A DNA stretch of 38,095 bases from the NCBI GenBank assembly GCA_017469525.1, contig JAFUGG010000047.1, forward strand, positions 1 through 38,095. Reading direction: 5' to 3'. This DNA comes from Bacteroidaceae bacterium (GTDB lineage: Bacteria > Bacteroidota > Bacteroidia > Bacteroidales > Bacteroidaceae). Made by a program: the position numbers and the translations under genes. This document shows positions 1-7,769 of this stretch, piece after piece. The notes under the pieces were generated by a model. It did not search any database. It was given only the letters and a program-made list of their open reading frames with translations, and was not told where the DNA came from. Each line of letters opens with the position of its first letter. Position 1 is the stretch's first letter.

Positions 1-121
1 ATATAATTAAAGAAAAGAGGCACGAGATAGCTTTTTAGGGAGAACATAAAAGGAAGTTTTTGGGCTGGCTGAATAAGAGAATTTCCTTCTCCTATCCGCA
101 TGAAGTTAAAGCAAGGGTAGT

Positions 122-187
122 TTGCAACTACATGTACATGCAATTGCAACTACATGTATATGCAATTGCATCTACATGTATGTGCAA
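122..187. repeat. Array of three tandem 22-bp palindromes (array A)
   Basis: Three head-to-tail units of exactly 22 bp (122-143, 144-165, 166-187) fit TTGCA-n2-TACATGTA-n2-TGCAA. Each unit is palindromic apart from the two variable dinucleotides. There is no spacer between units. The last unit is identical to the last unit of a second array at 11118-11205. 22 bp is two helical turns, so all units face the same side of the DNA. Function unknown; tandem sites for a dimeric protein or a species-specific intergenic repeat are both possible. Confidence 0.9.
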
Positions 188-314
188 ACCCTCCACCCTG
201 CCAAGTTGATTTTCAGACACATACAAAACGGGTAAAAAAGGCCTCATTTTTGCGTCGGATTTTTGATAATTTATGAGAAATTCATGGAAGATTCATGGGA
301 ATTAAATGTTCAAC

Positions 315-822
315 TATTGCTGTCCGGTAAAATATCTAAGACATTCCTTGTCCCTTTGAAAGCGAGGACCTTCTCTGGTTTAACTCTCATTGAATGGGGC
401 TTGAAAATGCCTGAGATGCATAAAGCCTGGAAGGCTTCACTATGAGGACTCCGGCTTTGCCGCCTGACCGTAGGGAAGAACCGGGGGCGAAGAAAAAGCC
501 TGGAAGGCTTTACTTTGAGTAACCGAGGGCGAAGCCCTCGGACAAAGAGCATAGCCCTCTCTGCTTCTGCCTGGAAGGCAGTACCCACTAACGCCTCATA
601 GTACTGCCTTCCAGGCAGCGGGAAGTTAGTCATGCGCTGATTCCGAGGGCTTCGCCCCCGGATACTCAAGGTGAAGCCTTCCAGGCTTTACTCACAGTAC
701 TCTACCTTTCAGTTTTTTTGCACCTTAGACATTTTATGCCCCATTTAATGTGATTTGACTCGGGAAACCCACGCTTTCAAAGGGACAAGGAATGTCTTAG
801 ATATTTCCCCCAGACAGCAATA
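315..822. repeat. Fold-back (MITE-like) element with ~50-bp terminal inverted repeats
   Basis: 315-364 reappears as a reverse complement at 772-822 with only a few differences. Inside lies a second, imperfect inverted repeat of about 97 bp per arm centred near 592 (about 494-591 against 592-690). Its tip is a perfect 18-bp inverted repeat (567-584 with 601-618), and its arms carry GC-rich mini-hairpins (523-541, 643-661). The motif CTGGAAGGC or its complement occurs five times (near 428, 501, 571, 605, 678). No credible gene lies inside and I see no clear target-site duplication. It could be a non-autonomous mobile element or a structured repeat relic; an invertible segment is less likely. 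Confidence 0.75.
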
Positions 823-829
823 ATAAAAA

Positions 830-869
830 AGAAGGAGATGTGTCATAAGTGGCTGACACATCTCCTTCT
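830..869 (-). terminator. Intrinsic terminator for the leftward gene ending at 989
   Basis: A perfect 16-bp stem (830-845 with 854-869) and 8-nt loop are followed, reading leftward, by a T-rich run. It lies 120 bp downstream of the stop codon of the secreted protein at 989-1795, just outside the fold-back element. Confidence 0.85.
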
Positions 870-896
870 GTTAGATGTCGTGTTCGCTTTCGCTTG

Positions 897-917
897 CACT
901 CACTTAACCGCGAACTT
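897..917 (-). repeat. 21-bp duplicate of the 3' end of the neighbouring gene
   Basis: 897-917 is identical to 986-1006, which encodes the last codons (KFAVK) and stop of the leftward secreted protein. The extra copy lies downstream of that stop and is not translated with the gene. It may be a relic of a second gene with the same tail, or of a local slippage or recombination event. Confidence 0.7.
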
Positions 918-988
918 GACTTCGTCGAGTTCGCTTGCGTTCGGCAGAGCCAATGACATGAACAAGATTCATGTCCTGTGCTTTACAC

Positions 989-1795
989 TCACTTAACCGC
1001 GAACTTTTGTCCCTTTACGACGTAGATGCCCTGAGGCAGGGTCTGCTTTGCTGCGCTGATGGTGGTCTGCGAAGCTACGAGTGTGCCTTGGGCATTGTAG
1101 ATGTCGACGGTTGCACCGGTCTGCTGGAGCTTGTCGATGCTTGTGGTGATGTCCTCGAGGCTGGTGACGTGCATAATCTCAAGCGAAGTGGCGTCGCTCG
1201 ACTGCTGGTCCCATGTGAAGCCGCAGCGTGTGGGCAGGAAAGCCTTGTCGCCTTCCGTGCGGATGAGTACGCTCTCAAGGACGTAGGTGTCCTGCTGTGC
1301 GGGGATGCCATATCGGCCTTCCACCTTCAGTGTCTCCCATGAGCTGCCGAAGGTCACGGCGTTGCCTTGTCCGTCGGTCTTGGTGATGCTCTGGAGTTCA
1401 GTGCTGAAGCCAGATGCGTCGCTTGTGTTGGCACGAAGCGTCTGGAAGGTGGGTGAGAAGATGAGATAGGGTACACCGGCCTGGATGCCCTCGTTGGTGC
1501 AGTCGAGGAAGTACATGTTCAGCGTAGTGCCTTCCTGACGGATGACTTCGAGTCGCTCCACCTGTACGTCCTTGGCAGCAGCCTGAAGCTGTGCTGCGTT
1601 GAGGCTCACGGGCAGGCAGATGGTGTTGTAGCCAGCATAGAGCGTGCGGTTGAGGACCACAGGCTGTGCCTGGTTCTGCAAGGCCTCGACGTTGAGCGTG
1701 GTGCTGCTCGTATAGATGTTCTTAGCTCTGTTCTGTGCAAAAGCACTGGTGCAGACGGTAGCTGCAGCCATCAGTAAAAGTGTAAAATGCTTCAT
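989..1795 (-). CDS. Secreted protein of unknown function with a T9SS-like C-terminal tail
   Basis: 268 residues. A Sec signal peptide (MKHFTLLLMAAATVCTSAFA, cleavage after about residue 20) is followed by a beta-rich, Thr/Gln-rich body that I do not recognise as a named domain. The C-terminal 40 residues (DIYNAQGTLV... then GIYVVKGQKFAVK) resemble the short beta-sandwich tails on many exported Bacteroidales proteins, some of which are type IX secretion sorting domains. The start is well placed: a TAnnTTTG promoter lies 31-38 bp upstream and a strong terminator lies downstream, so it is probably monocistronic. Export is likely; extracellular or surface location through T9SS is inference. Only one Cys remains after the signal peptide region, so it is not an obvious disulfide protein. 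Confidence 0.8.
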   Translation of the reverse strand: MKHFTLLLMAAATVCTSAFAQNRAKNIYTSSTTLNVEALQNQAQPVVLNRTLYAGYNTICLPVSLNAAQLQAAAKDVQVERLEVIRQEGTTLNMYFLDCTNEGIQAGVPYLIFSPTFQTLRANTSDASGFSTELQSITKTDGQGNAVTFGSSWETLKVEGRYGIPAQQDTYVLESVLIRTEGDKAFLPTRCGFTWDQQSSDATSLEIMHVTSLEDITTSIDKLQQTGATVDIYNAQGTLVASQTTISAAKQTLPQGIYVVKGQKFAVK

Positions 1796-1825
1796 AATCG
1801 TATGAGTTTATATGGTTTTCCTGTG

Positions 1826-1833
1826 CAAACTTA
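1826..1833 (-). promoter_or_regulatory. Bacteroidetes -7 box for the gene at 989-1795
   Basis: On the minus strand the sequence reads TAAGTTTG, with TTGG (1853-1856) 19 bp upstream as the -33 element. This fits the Bacteroidetes sigma-ABfr consensus and leaves a short leader of about 25 nt. Confidence 0.7.
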
Positions 1834-1935
1834 CGATTTATTTCGTGAACAGCCAACATTTGGTCTGTTTTTTTCTATTATTTAACATTGTTTGTACCGA
1901 GAAGGGGCAGTTCAGTCGGAGTGGAGCGGCTGGTT

Positions 1936-2080
1936 CGGCCGGATTTGCAATCCGGCCGTGTGGAATATAGGGATTTGCAATCCCGCAATGATTGTTGTCT
2001 CGCATTGCAAATGCTGATATTCGATGCTGGCGGATTACAAATCCGCCAGAACGGGAAGCCAAATCCGCCAGAACGGGAAG
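1936..2080. repeat. Cluster of short palindromic repeats (REP-like)
   Basis: Four successive palindromes share a GATTTGCAATC-type core with different flanks: 1936-1958, 1970-1984, 2002-2014 and 2029-2047. They are followed by a 20-bp direct repeat (2039-2058 and 2061-2080). The cluster sits between the stop of the mechanosensitive channel gene and the promoter of the secreted protein. It resembles repetitive extragenic palindromes; the hairpins could protect or terminate the leftward transcript. Confidence 0.75.
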
Positions 2081-2134
2081 GGGCACGCCCTTATGGCAAA
2101 CACGGCACGCTGGGTAGGACGACGCCCACCAGCC

Positions 2135-4756
2135 TTAGCTTCGAATGTGAACGTCATGCTGCGGGAAGGGTATCTCGATGTTGTTCTTGTTCAGCGTGTT
2201 GTAGATGACTTCCTTGATGCGCGAGGTGATGGCAAGTTTCTGTTCGACGAGCATCCAGACGCAGACCTTGAGGTCCACGCTGCTGTCGCCGAAGTCGCTG
2301 AAGGCCACCGTGACAGGGATGCTGGTGTCGGTGAGCGTCTGTCCGTCGTCGGTCTTCTCTTGGCAGAGAGGCTTGAGAGCCTCGATGAGGAGCTGGCGTA
2401 CCTGTTCCACATCGGTGCCGTAAGCCACTCCCACCGGTACCTTGATGAGCTCGTAGCGGTGGTTGCGCGTCATGTTCTTGAAGTTCTTGCTGAAGAGAGC
2501 ACTATTGAGGAAAGCAATCACACTGCCGTCGGTCGTGGTGATCTGTGTGCTCTGATAGGTGATGCTCTCCACCTTGCCCGCTATGCCGTCGCACTCGATA
2601 TAGTCGCCCACATGGATGCGTCCGGACATGAGGCTGATGCCATAGAAGAAGTTCTCCAGTATGCTCTGCATGGCAAAGCCCAGACCTGTGGCAAGGCCTG
2701 CACCGACGATGCTGATGCCGTCCTTCGGCACGCGGAAGATGACGAGCACGATGATGATGTAGAGACCCCAGCAGAGGATGCCGATGACGTTGCGTGCCAG
2801 CGTCTTGTTGATGGCTTGCGTGTTGTCAGCATATTGCTTGCGATAGTGCAGGTAGAAGCTCCGAAGGGCATAGTTGACGTAGCGGAACACGAAGAAGAGC
2901 GCCGCAGCCATGCAAACCCAGAAGAGCGAAATGCGGATGATGCTCGTCTGGCCAGCAATGTCGCGCATAAAGATCTTCCGGCAGAGGCTCGTCATCTCGA
3001 AAACCTCGGCCGCCCAGTAGATGCTCACCAGCACAGAGACAACAGCCAGGATGGGTACCACGGTACGGCAGAAGAAGTCGTAGAGCCACGTCTGCTCGAT
3101 GAACTCGCCCCGCTTCATGCGTTTCAGCAGAGCCAGCCGCTCGCTCGTTGTCGTAGCGTTCGCCCCAATATGCTTCAGCAGGTAGCGCGTCTCGTAGGTC
3201 TTTGTCAAGTCGTAGAGGAACGTGATGGTCATGATGGCAGCCAACTGGAACGTCCACCATATCATCACCTGGACAGCCAGCAGCGAATAGCCCGCCCATG
3301 CGGCAAGGCAGGCAAAGAACATAGCAGCCGTAGTGATGTGCGTATAGACCTTGTCGAGCAATGGCAGGTATTGTCTGTGCCGCTTAGCCACGACATACTG
3401 CCAGATGGCAAAGCCGAGCAGGATGGGCGGGAAGACGAGGTTGACCAGCACGTTCGGGATGAGGACGATGCGGAACAGGATGACGATGAACGAGAGCAGC
3501 ATCAGCGGCGTGTAGATGATGGCAGCATGACGCATCTGCTCCCCCTTCAGACGGACATACAGGCTCAGGAAGATGGCTTCGAGCAGCCATGCCATGTTGA
3601 TGATGAGGCCCGTGCCCATCTGAATGAAGTTGCGCTGGACAAAGATTCTCAGCACCATGACAATGATGGCAAAGAGTGCAATGCCCACAATGTTGTTCAG
3701 CATGGTCCGCTTGACCTTGAACTCCGGCCCGCGCCACTTCTTAGGCAGGAGCCATCGCAGCACGACATAGCTGATGCCGAGCGAGAGAGCAAGGTACAGG
3801 ACCAGGAAGACACTGATGAAGAGCACTGTCCCGCCGCGCCACTCGGAGTAGAGCCGTTCGTGTCCCTCGAAGGGCTTGTACCTCATGTCGATTGTCGACT
3901 TTGCCATCATCACCTGCATGGGCAGGCTGGCAAGGACGCGGAAGTAGTTCGCGCTGCCGTTGCGGAAGATGTTGTCCTGCAAGAGCTTGTAGCGGCTCTG
4001 CGCAAACTCATCAAGCTCGAGCACCTTGTCGCGCACGCTCTGATAGTAGGCATTCTCCGCCTCCAGGCTCTCCAGGAAGTGCTGCATGTTGCCCCTTATG
4101 GTGTCGGCAAAGAGCAGGCAGGCATTACGGTCCTCCTGCTGCGCACGTGTCAGGTACAATGGCATACCCATCTCTTCCTCTTCCGGGATGTCGTCGCTCG
4201 CTTTCTCCATGAGCTCCACGGACTCCTCGTCCATCTTGTTCCGTGCTGTGAGCAGGGAGTCCTGCTTGGCAGCCAGGGAGTCGATGGCCTGGAAGAGGAT
4301 GCTGTCGCTGGCACTGAGGATGCTGTCGCCATCCACCACCGGCGGCATACGCTTCAGCGAGCGGATGAGATTGTCGGTGCGTTCTATCTCCTGCTTGATG
4401 CGGGCAATAATCTTGTCGTACTGCCGCATCTTGCTGTTGCGATTGTCGAGGTCGCGCCTCAGGTTGCTCGCCTGCTGACAGGCATACGCCATGTCGAAGG
4501 TGTTGTCAGTGGACTGCGAATAGAGCATCAACCCTATCTGCTCGCATTGCTGCATGTACCATACCAACTGCTGGTGCTGCTGCATGCCTTGCTGTTCGTA
4601 GCTCTGCATGAAGGCCTGCTGCATCTCGTAGTTGGCTTGAAGCTCTGCCTTGAGCACACCGATAGTGCGTGCCAGGTCCTTCTCCTTTAGGACGGAACCG
4701 GCAGGATTGACGATGAGAAGCAGCAAGGCTGCCAGAAGGAAGAAACGCCTCTTCAT
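2135..4756 (-). CDS. Large MscS-family mechanosensitive channel
   Basis: 873 residues. A signal peptide or first hydrophobic segment (residues 1-22) precedes a long predicted-periplasmic, charged and helical region (about 25-300) rich in Gln and Glu. Several membrane spans follow (about 305-630), then the MscS core (about 630-860). The core has the Gly/Ala-rich pore helix (GAGLATGLGFAMQSILENF, near residue 685) and the following beta-domain (VGDYIECDGIAGKVESI). It is far longer than E. coli MscS (286 residues) and is like the MscK/MscM-type or YbdG-like extended members. The likely role is to open under membrane tension and release osmolytes. It is third in a leftward run, 29 bp after the GH31 gene, although no functional link to glycan degradation is obvious. 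Confidence 0.9.
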   Translation of the reverse strand: MKRRFFLLAALLLLIVNPAGSVLKEKDLARTIGVLKAELQANYEMQQAFMQSYEQQGMQQHQQLVWYMQQCEQIGLMLYSQSTDNTFDMAYACQQASNLRRDLDNRNSKMRQYDKIIARIKQEIERTDNLIRSLKRMPPVVDGDSILSASDSILFQAIDSLAAKQDSLLTARNKMDEESVELMEKASDDIPEEEEMGMPLYLTRAQQEDRNACLLFADTIRGNMQHFLESLEAENAYYQSVRDKVLELDEFAQSRYKLLQDNIFRNGSANYFRVLASLPMQVMMAKSTIDMRYKPFEGHERLYSEWRGGTVLFISVFLVLYLALSLGISYVVLRWLLPKKWRGPEFKVKRTMLNNIVGIALFAIIVMVLRIFVQRNFIQMGTGLIINMAWLLEAIFLSLYVRLKGEQMRHAAIIYTPLMLLSFIVILFRIVLIPNVLVNLVFPPILLGFAIWQYVVAKRHRQYLPLLDKVYTHITTAAMFFACLAAWAGYSLLAVQVMIWWTFQLAAIMTITFLYDLTKTYETRYLLKHIGANATTTSERLALLKRMKRGEFIEQTWLYDFFCRTVVPILAVVSVLVSIYWAAEVFEMTSLCRKIFMRDIAGQTSIIRISLFWVCMAAALFFVFRYVNYALRSFYLHYRKQYADNTQAINKTLARNVIGILCWGLYIIIVLVIFRVPKDGISIVGAGLATGLGFAMQSILENFFYGISLMSGRIHVGDYIECDGIAGKVESITYQSTQITTTDGSVIAFLNSALFSKNFKNMTRNHRYELIKVPVGVAYGTDVEQVRQLLIEALKPLCQEKTDDGQTLTDTSIPVTVAFSDFGDSSVDLKVCVWMLVEQKLAITSRIKEVIYNTLNKNNIEIPFPQHDVHIRS

Positions 4757-4785
4757 TTGCTATTTAACTATTTACGATTTACTAT

Positions 4786-7764
4786 TTAATTGGCCTTGAT
4801 GAGGAGCGTCTGCATGTGCATGATGGCGTTGTACTCGTTGTCGTAGTACTCGACGCGGACGCTGTACTTCTTGCCCTTTTCGACAGGTATGGTGGCATTG
4901 CGTGTGGTCTCTGCATGGTCTCCCCAGTCGCTGAAGAGTTCCTTGCCGTCCACGATGAGGCGATAGGCATCGTCGCCCGTCATGATGAACATCACATCAC
5001 CTGTCTCCGGTGCAGTAAAGGTGCTCTCAGCAATCATGCTCCAGTAGTTCTCGGGGATGCCTTGCGTCGGACTGCCGCTGATGAAGAAGTCCATCTTCTC
5101 CATGTGGCCTTTTGCCTTAGCCTCGCCCTCAAGTTTCTTGTTGGGGAAGTAGCGGAGGTCAAAGCCTGTGCCTGTTGCCGTGGCGTATGCTTCAGGCGAG
5201 AGCTCTACGACCATCTTACCGTCCTCGCCAACCTGACGAAGGAAGCGGTCGAAGTTCTCATTCTTGCCCATCTGCTCAACCAGCACAACGGGCAGCTTCT
5301 TGTAGAGCTGGTGGAAGCGGCTGAGTGTCTCTTCCTGCATCTCAGGATGGTAGGAGAGTCGGAGCGGCGTTGCCTCGAGGAATCCGAAGTCCTTTGTATA
5401 GACCATGTTGGCATCGTGATACTTGAAGTCCTGCACACTGTTTTGTATGCGGTGGAACTTGCCTTTCTCTCCGTCTGCAACGACATAGTCAGCAGAAGCA
5501 AATGTCACCTCGATAGTGGCACCCTTCGTGCAGTCAATCATGCCGAGGTCGATGCTCGTCTCCAGATTGAGCCCGTCGTATGTGAAGCTGACCTCTTTTC
5601 CGTCGACCTTGACAGAAGTCGGAGCCTTCTGGCAGGGCAGGGCGATGGTGTAGTCGCGGCGTGCCGGCATGTCCTTATAGCTGCCCTTGCGCTGGCCGAT
5701 GTGAACGGTGAGCTGCTGGCCGTTGCGCTGGTAGGAGAGCGGCGTCGTGGCATATTCATTGACGTAGTTCTTGTCCTCTCCGTTGTCCTCGTACAGTGTG
5801 AACTCATCCTTATCAGCACCTGGGAAGACGCGTACGATGACGGGCTGCTCCGTGCCGCTCAGGTTCTTGACCTTGCCATAGTAAGGGATGATGCTGCCAG
5901 CCTTGACATAGACAGGATACTCGTCCATCGAGAACTGACGCTCGATGCTTTGTCCGCCCTTGAGCATCGTGCCCGTCTCATATTCGAGCCACCCACCTTC
6001 GGGCAGCCAAGCCTTGACCGTTGCCAGTCCACTCTCTTTGCTGACGGGATTGGTGACGGGAGCGATGAGCATCTTGCTGCCGAACATATACTGCTCCTTC
6101 ACTTCGTAGGCCTCCTTCTGCTCTGGATAATCATAGTACATCGGACGGCAAAGCGAGACGCCCGTCTCATAGTCCTGCCGTGCCATAGTATATATATAAG
6201 GTACAAGAGCGTAACGGCCGTTGATGACTGCCATAAGGCGACGCTGTATTGTCTGATTGAAAGCCCATGGCTCTTTGTTGAGGCTGGGGTCTTTTGCGCT
6301 GTGACTGCGGAGAATGGGCAAGTATTGTCCCATCTGCATGGCACGGGTATAGAGTTCTGGCTCAACTCCCATGCCGTACCTCCTTACTTGATGCCCGCCT
6401 ATGTCGTGACTCCAATAACCATAGAGCACATTGGAGGCGGTGCTGTTGAAGTAAGGCAGGAAACGAAGACTCTCCCATGTGGCATACGAGTCTCCCGAGA
6501 AGCCAATCTGATAACGATGATTTCCGAGGCCGCCCCAACGATGGTAGAGCAGGGGACGCTTCGTGCCGTTCTGCTCCATGTCGCTAAACCAAATGTAGTT
6601 GCACCAGAAGACGTTGTCGAGATTCTTCAGAGTCCTGTCCTTTTCCCATTGCTGCCAGTCGAGCCACCAGAAGTCGACTCCCTCATCGACATACTGATGC
6701 AGATAGGTGTCGAAGAGTGCCTTTACATATTTCTTGTCGCTTCCCATCCACTCGTAGGTCTTGCCGTCGTTCTTGCCGTAGCGCTGCATAAACTCGTTGT
6801 ACTTCTTTTCGTATGGACGCACGCCGTCGGCAGGATGCAGGTTCATGGTTGTCTTTACGCCCTGTTCATCAAGGTAGGTGAGGAACTTCTTGTAGTCAGG
6901 GAAGATGCTTTCGTTCCAGTCCCAGCCAGTCCAGCCGCCGCCGCTTTCCGGCGTGTTGGGGTGCCAGTCCATATCGATGACAATCACGTCGAGTGGCAGG
7001 TTGAGGCGATGGAAGTCGCTGATGAGGTCGCGCAGTTCTTTGTCGCTGTAGCTCCAGTAACGGCTCCACCAATAGCCGAAGGCGTAACGTGGAGGCAGGG
7101 GTACCTTGCCTGCGAACTTCGTGAAGCTCTTCAAGGCAGCTTTGTAGTCGTGTCCATAAGCCATGAAGTACCAGTCTTGTGCACCTTCTGCGCTTGTTCG
7201 CTCAGCTACCCAATCCCAGTCTTGTGCGCCGTCGAAGATGTAATTCTTGGAGTCATCGATAAGCGTCCAGCCATCGGTGGCGAGCAAGCCATCCTCTAAA
7301 GGCATGGGATGCTTGGGGTTGCTGTATTGGAACATATCGCCATCGTAGCCGTCGAGGGTTCGGTAGGTTCCCTTCAGGTTCCCTTTCTGCTTTGTCTCAG
7401 GTGTCCAGGTGAACGTCGTGCCGAGCGTCTTAGCAGAGGTGATGGTGAGGTTCTTTGCACTTAGTGGCGCGCCATCCTTCTTGTAAGTAAGTTTGAACTT
7501 ACTGGTAGTAATGACCACCTTGCTGCCACCCAAAGAGGCTTTATGTGGCACGTTGTCGTATTCACGAATTACGGCCACGAAACTCTTGTTGTCAACGAAC
7601 TTACCGTCGGGGGCATATTCAAGGCGAATGGTACCCTCGTCAATGAGGGTGAAGCGTACATGATTGTCGCGATAGACTTCTTCGGCCTGTAATACTCCAG
7701 AGCAAAAGGCTGAAGCGAACAGGGTGAATAATGCTGTTCTGATTGTGTGCATTTTGATGCTCAT
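4786..7764 (-). CDS. Glycoside hydrolase family 31 alpha-glycosidase with PA14 domain
   Basis: 992 residues with a Sec signal peptide (about 1-27). An N-terminal beta-sandwich is followed by the GH31 (beta/alpha)8 barrel, with substrate-site sequences DVIVIDMDWH, the proposed nucleophile Asp369 in WWLDWQQW, and the proposed acid/base Asp425 in GFSGDSYATWES. A DUF5110-type beta domain follows, then a PA14 domain (about 870-990). Family members hydrolyse alpha-glucosides, alpha-xylosides or alpha-galactosides; the substrate cannot be fixed from sequence. Probably periplasmic or surface located. The gene begins 5 bp after the stop of the glutaminase-family gene, so the two are co-transcribed. 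Met1 and Met5 are both possible starts; Met1 is kept because it is the first ATG after the upstream stop. Confidence 0.92.
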   Translation of the reverse strand: MSIKMHTIRTALFTLFASAFCSGVLQAEEVYRDNHVRFTLIDEGTIRLEYAPDGKFVDNKSFVAVIREYDNVPHKASLGGSKVVITTSKFKLTYKKDGAPLSAKNLTITSAKTLGTTFTWTPETKQKGNLKGTYRTLDGYDGDMFQYSNPKHPMPLEDGLLATDGWTLIDDSKNYIFDGAQDWDWVAERTSAEGAQDWYFMAYGHDYKAALKSFTKFAGKVPLPPRYAFGYWWSRYWSYSDKELRDLISDFHRLNLPLDVIVIDMDWHPNTPESGGGWTGWDWNESIFPDYKKFLTYLDEQGVKTTMNLHPADGVRPYEKKYNEFMQRYGKNDGKTYEWMGSDKKYVKALFDTYLHQYVDEGVDFWWLDWQQWEKDRTLKNLDNVFWCNYIWFSDMEQNGTKRPLLYHRWGGLGNHRYQIGFSGDSYATWESLRFLPYFNSTASNVLYGYWSHDIGGHQVRRYGMGVEPELYTRAMQMGQYLPILRSHSAKDPSLNKEPWAFNQTIQRRLMAVINGRYALVPYIYTMARQDYETGVSLCRPMYYDYPEQKEAYEVKEQYMFGSKMLIAPVTNPVSKESGLATVKAWLPEGGWLEYETGTMLKGGQSIERQFSMDEYPVYVKAGSIIPYYGKVKNLSGTEQPVIVRVFPGADKDEFTLYEDNGEDKNYVNEYATTPLSYQRNGQQLTVHIGQRKGSYKDMPARRDYTIALPCQKAPTSVKVDGKEVSFTYDGLNLETSIDLGMIDCTKGATIEVTFASADYVVADGEKGKFHRIQNSVQDFKYHDANMVYTKDFGFLEATPLRLSYHPEMQEETLSRFHQLYKKLPVVLVEQMGKNENFDRFLRQVGEDGKMVVELSPEAYATATGTGFDLRYFPNKKLEGEAKAKGHMEKMDFFISGSPTQGIPENYWSMIAESTFTAPETGDVMFIMTGDDAYRLIVDGKELFSDWGDHAETTRNATIPVEKGKKYSVRVEYYDNEYNAIMHMQTLLIKAN

Positions 7765-7769
7765 AGTAG

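Noticed and set aside
122..187. CRISPR array
   Set aside because: Units are contiguous with no spacers, and no cas genes are in the window.
310..669. 119-residue frame inside the fold-back element
   Set aside because: Arg-rich translation of inverted repeats; no start signal; explained by the repeat.
2024..4690. 888-residue open frame on the + strand opposite the MscS-type gene
   Set aside because: Antisense shadow of a biased gene; composition is rich in His, Glu and Asp with no domain, while the minus frame has clear MscS motifs.
4816..7299. 827-residue open frame opposite the GH31 gene
   Set aside because: Shadow of the GH31 coding sequence; no recognisable domain or signal.
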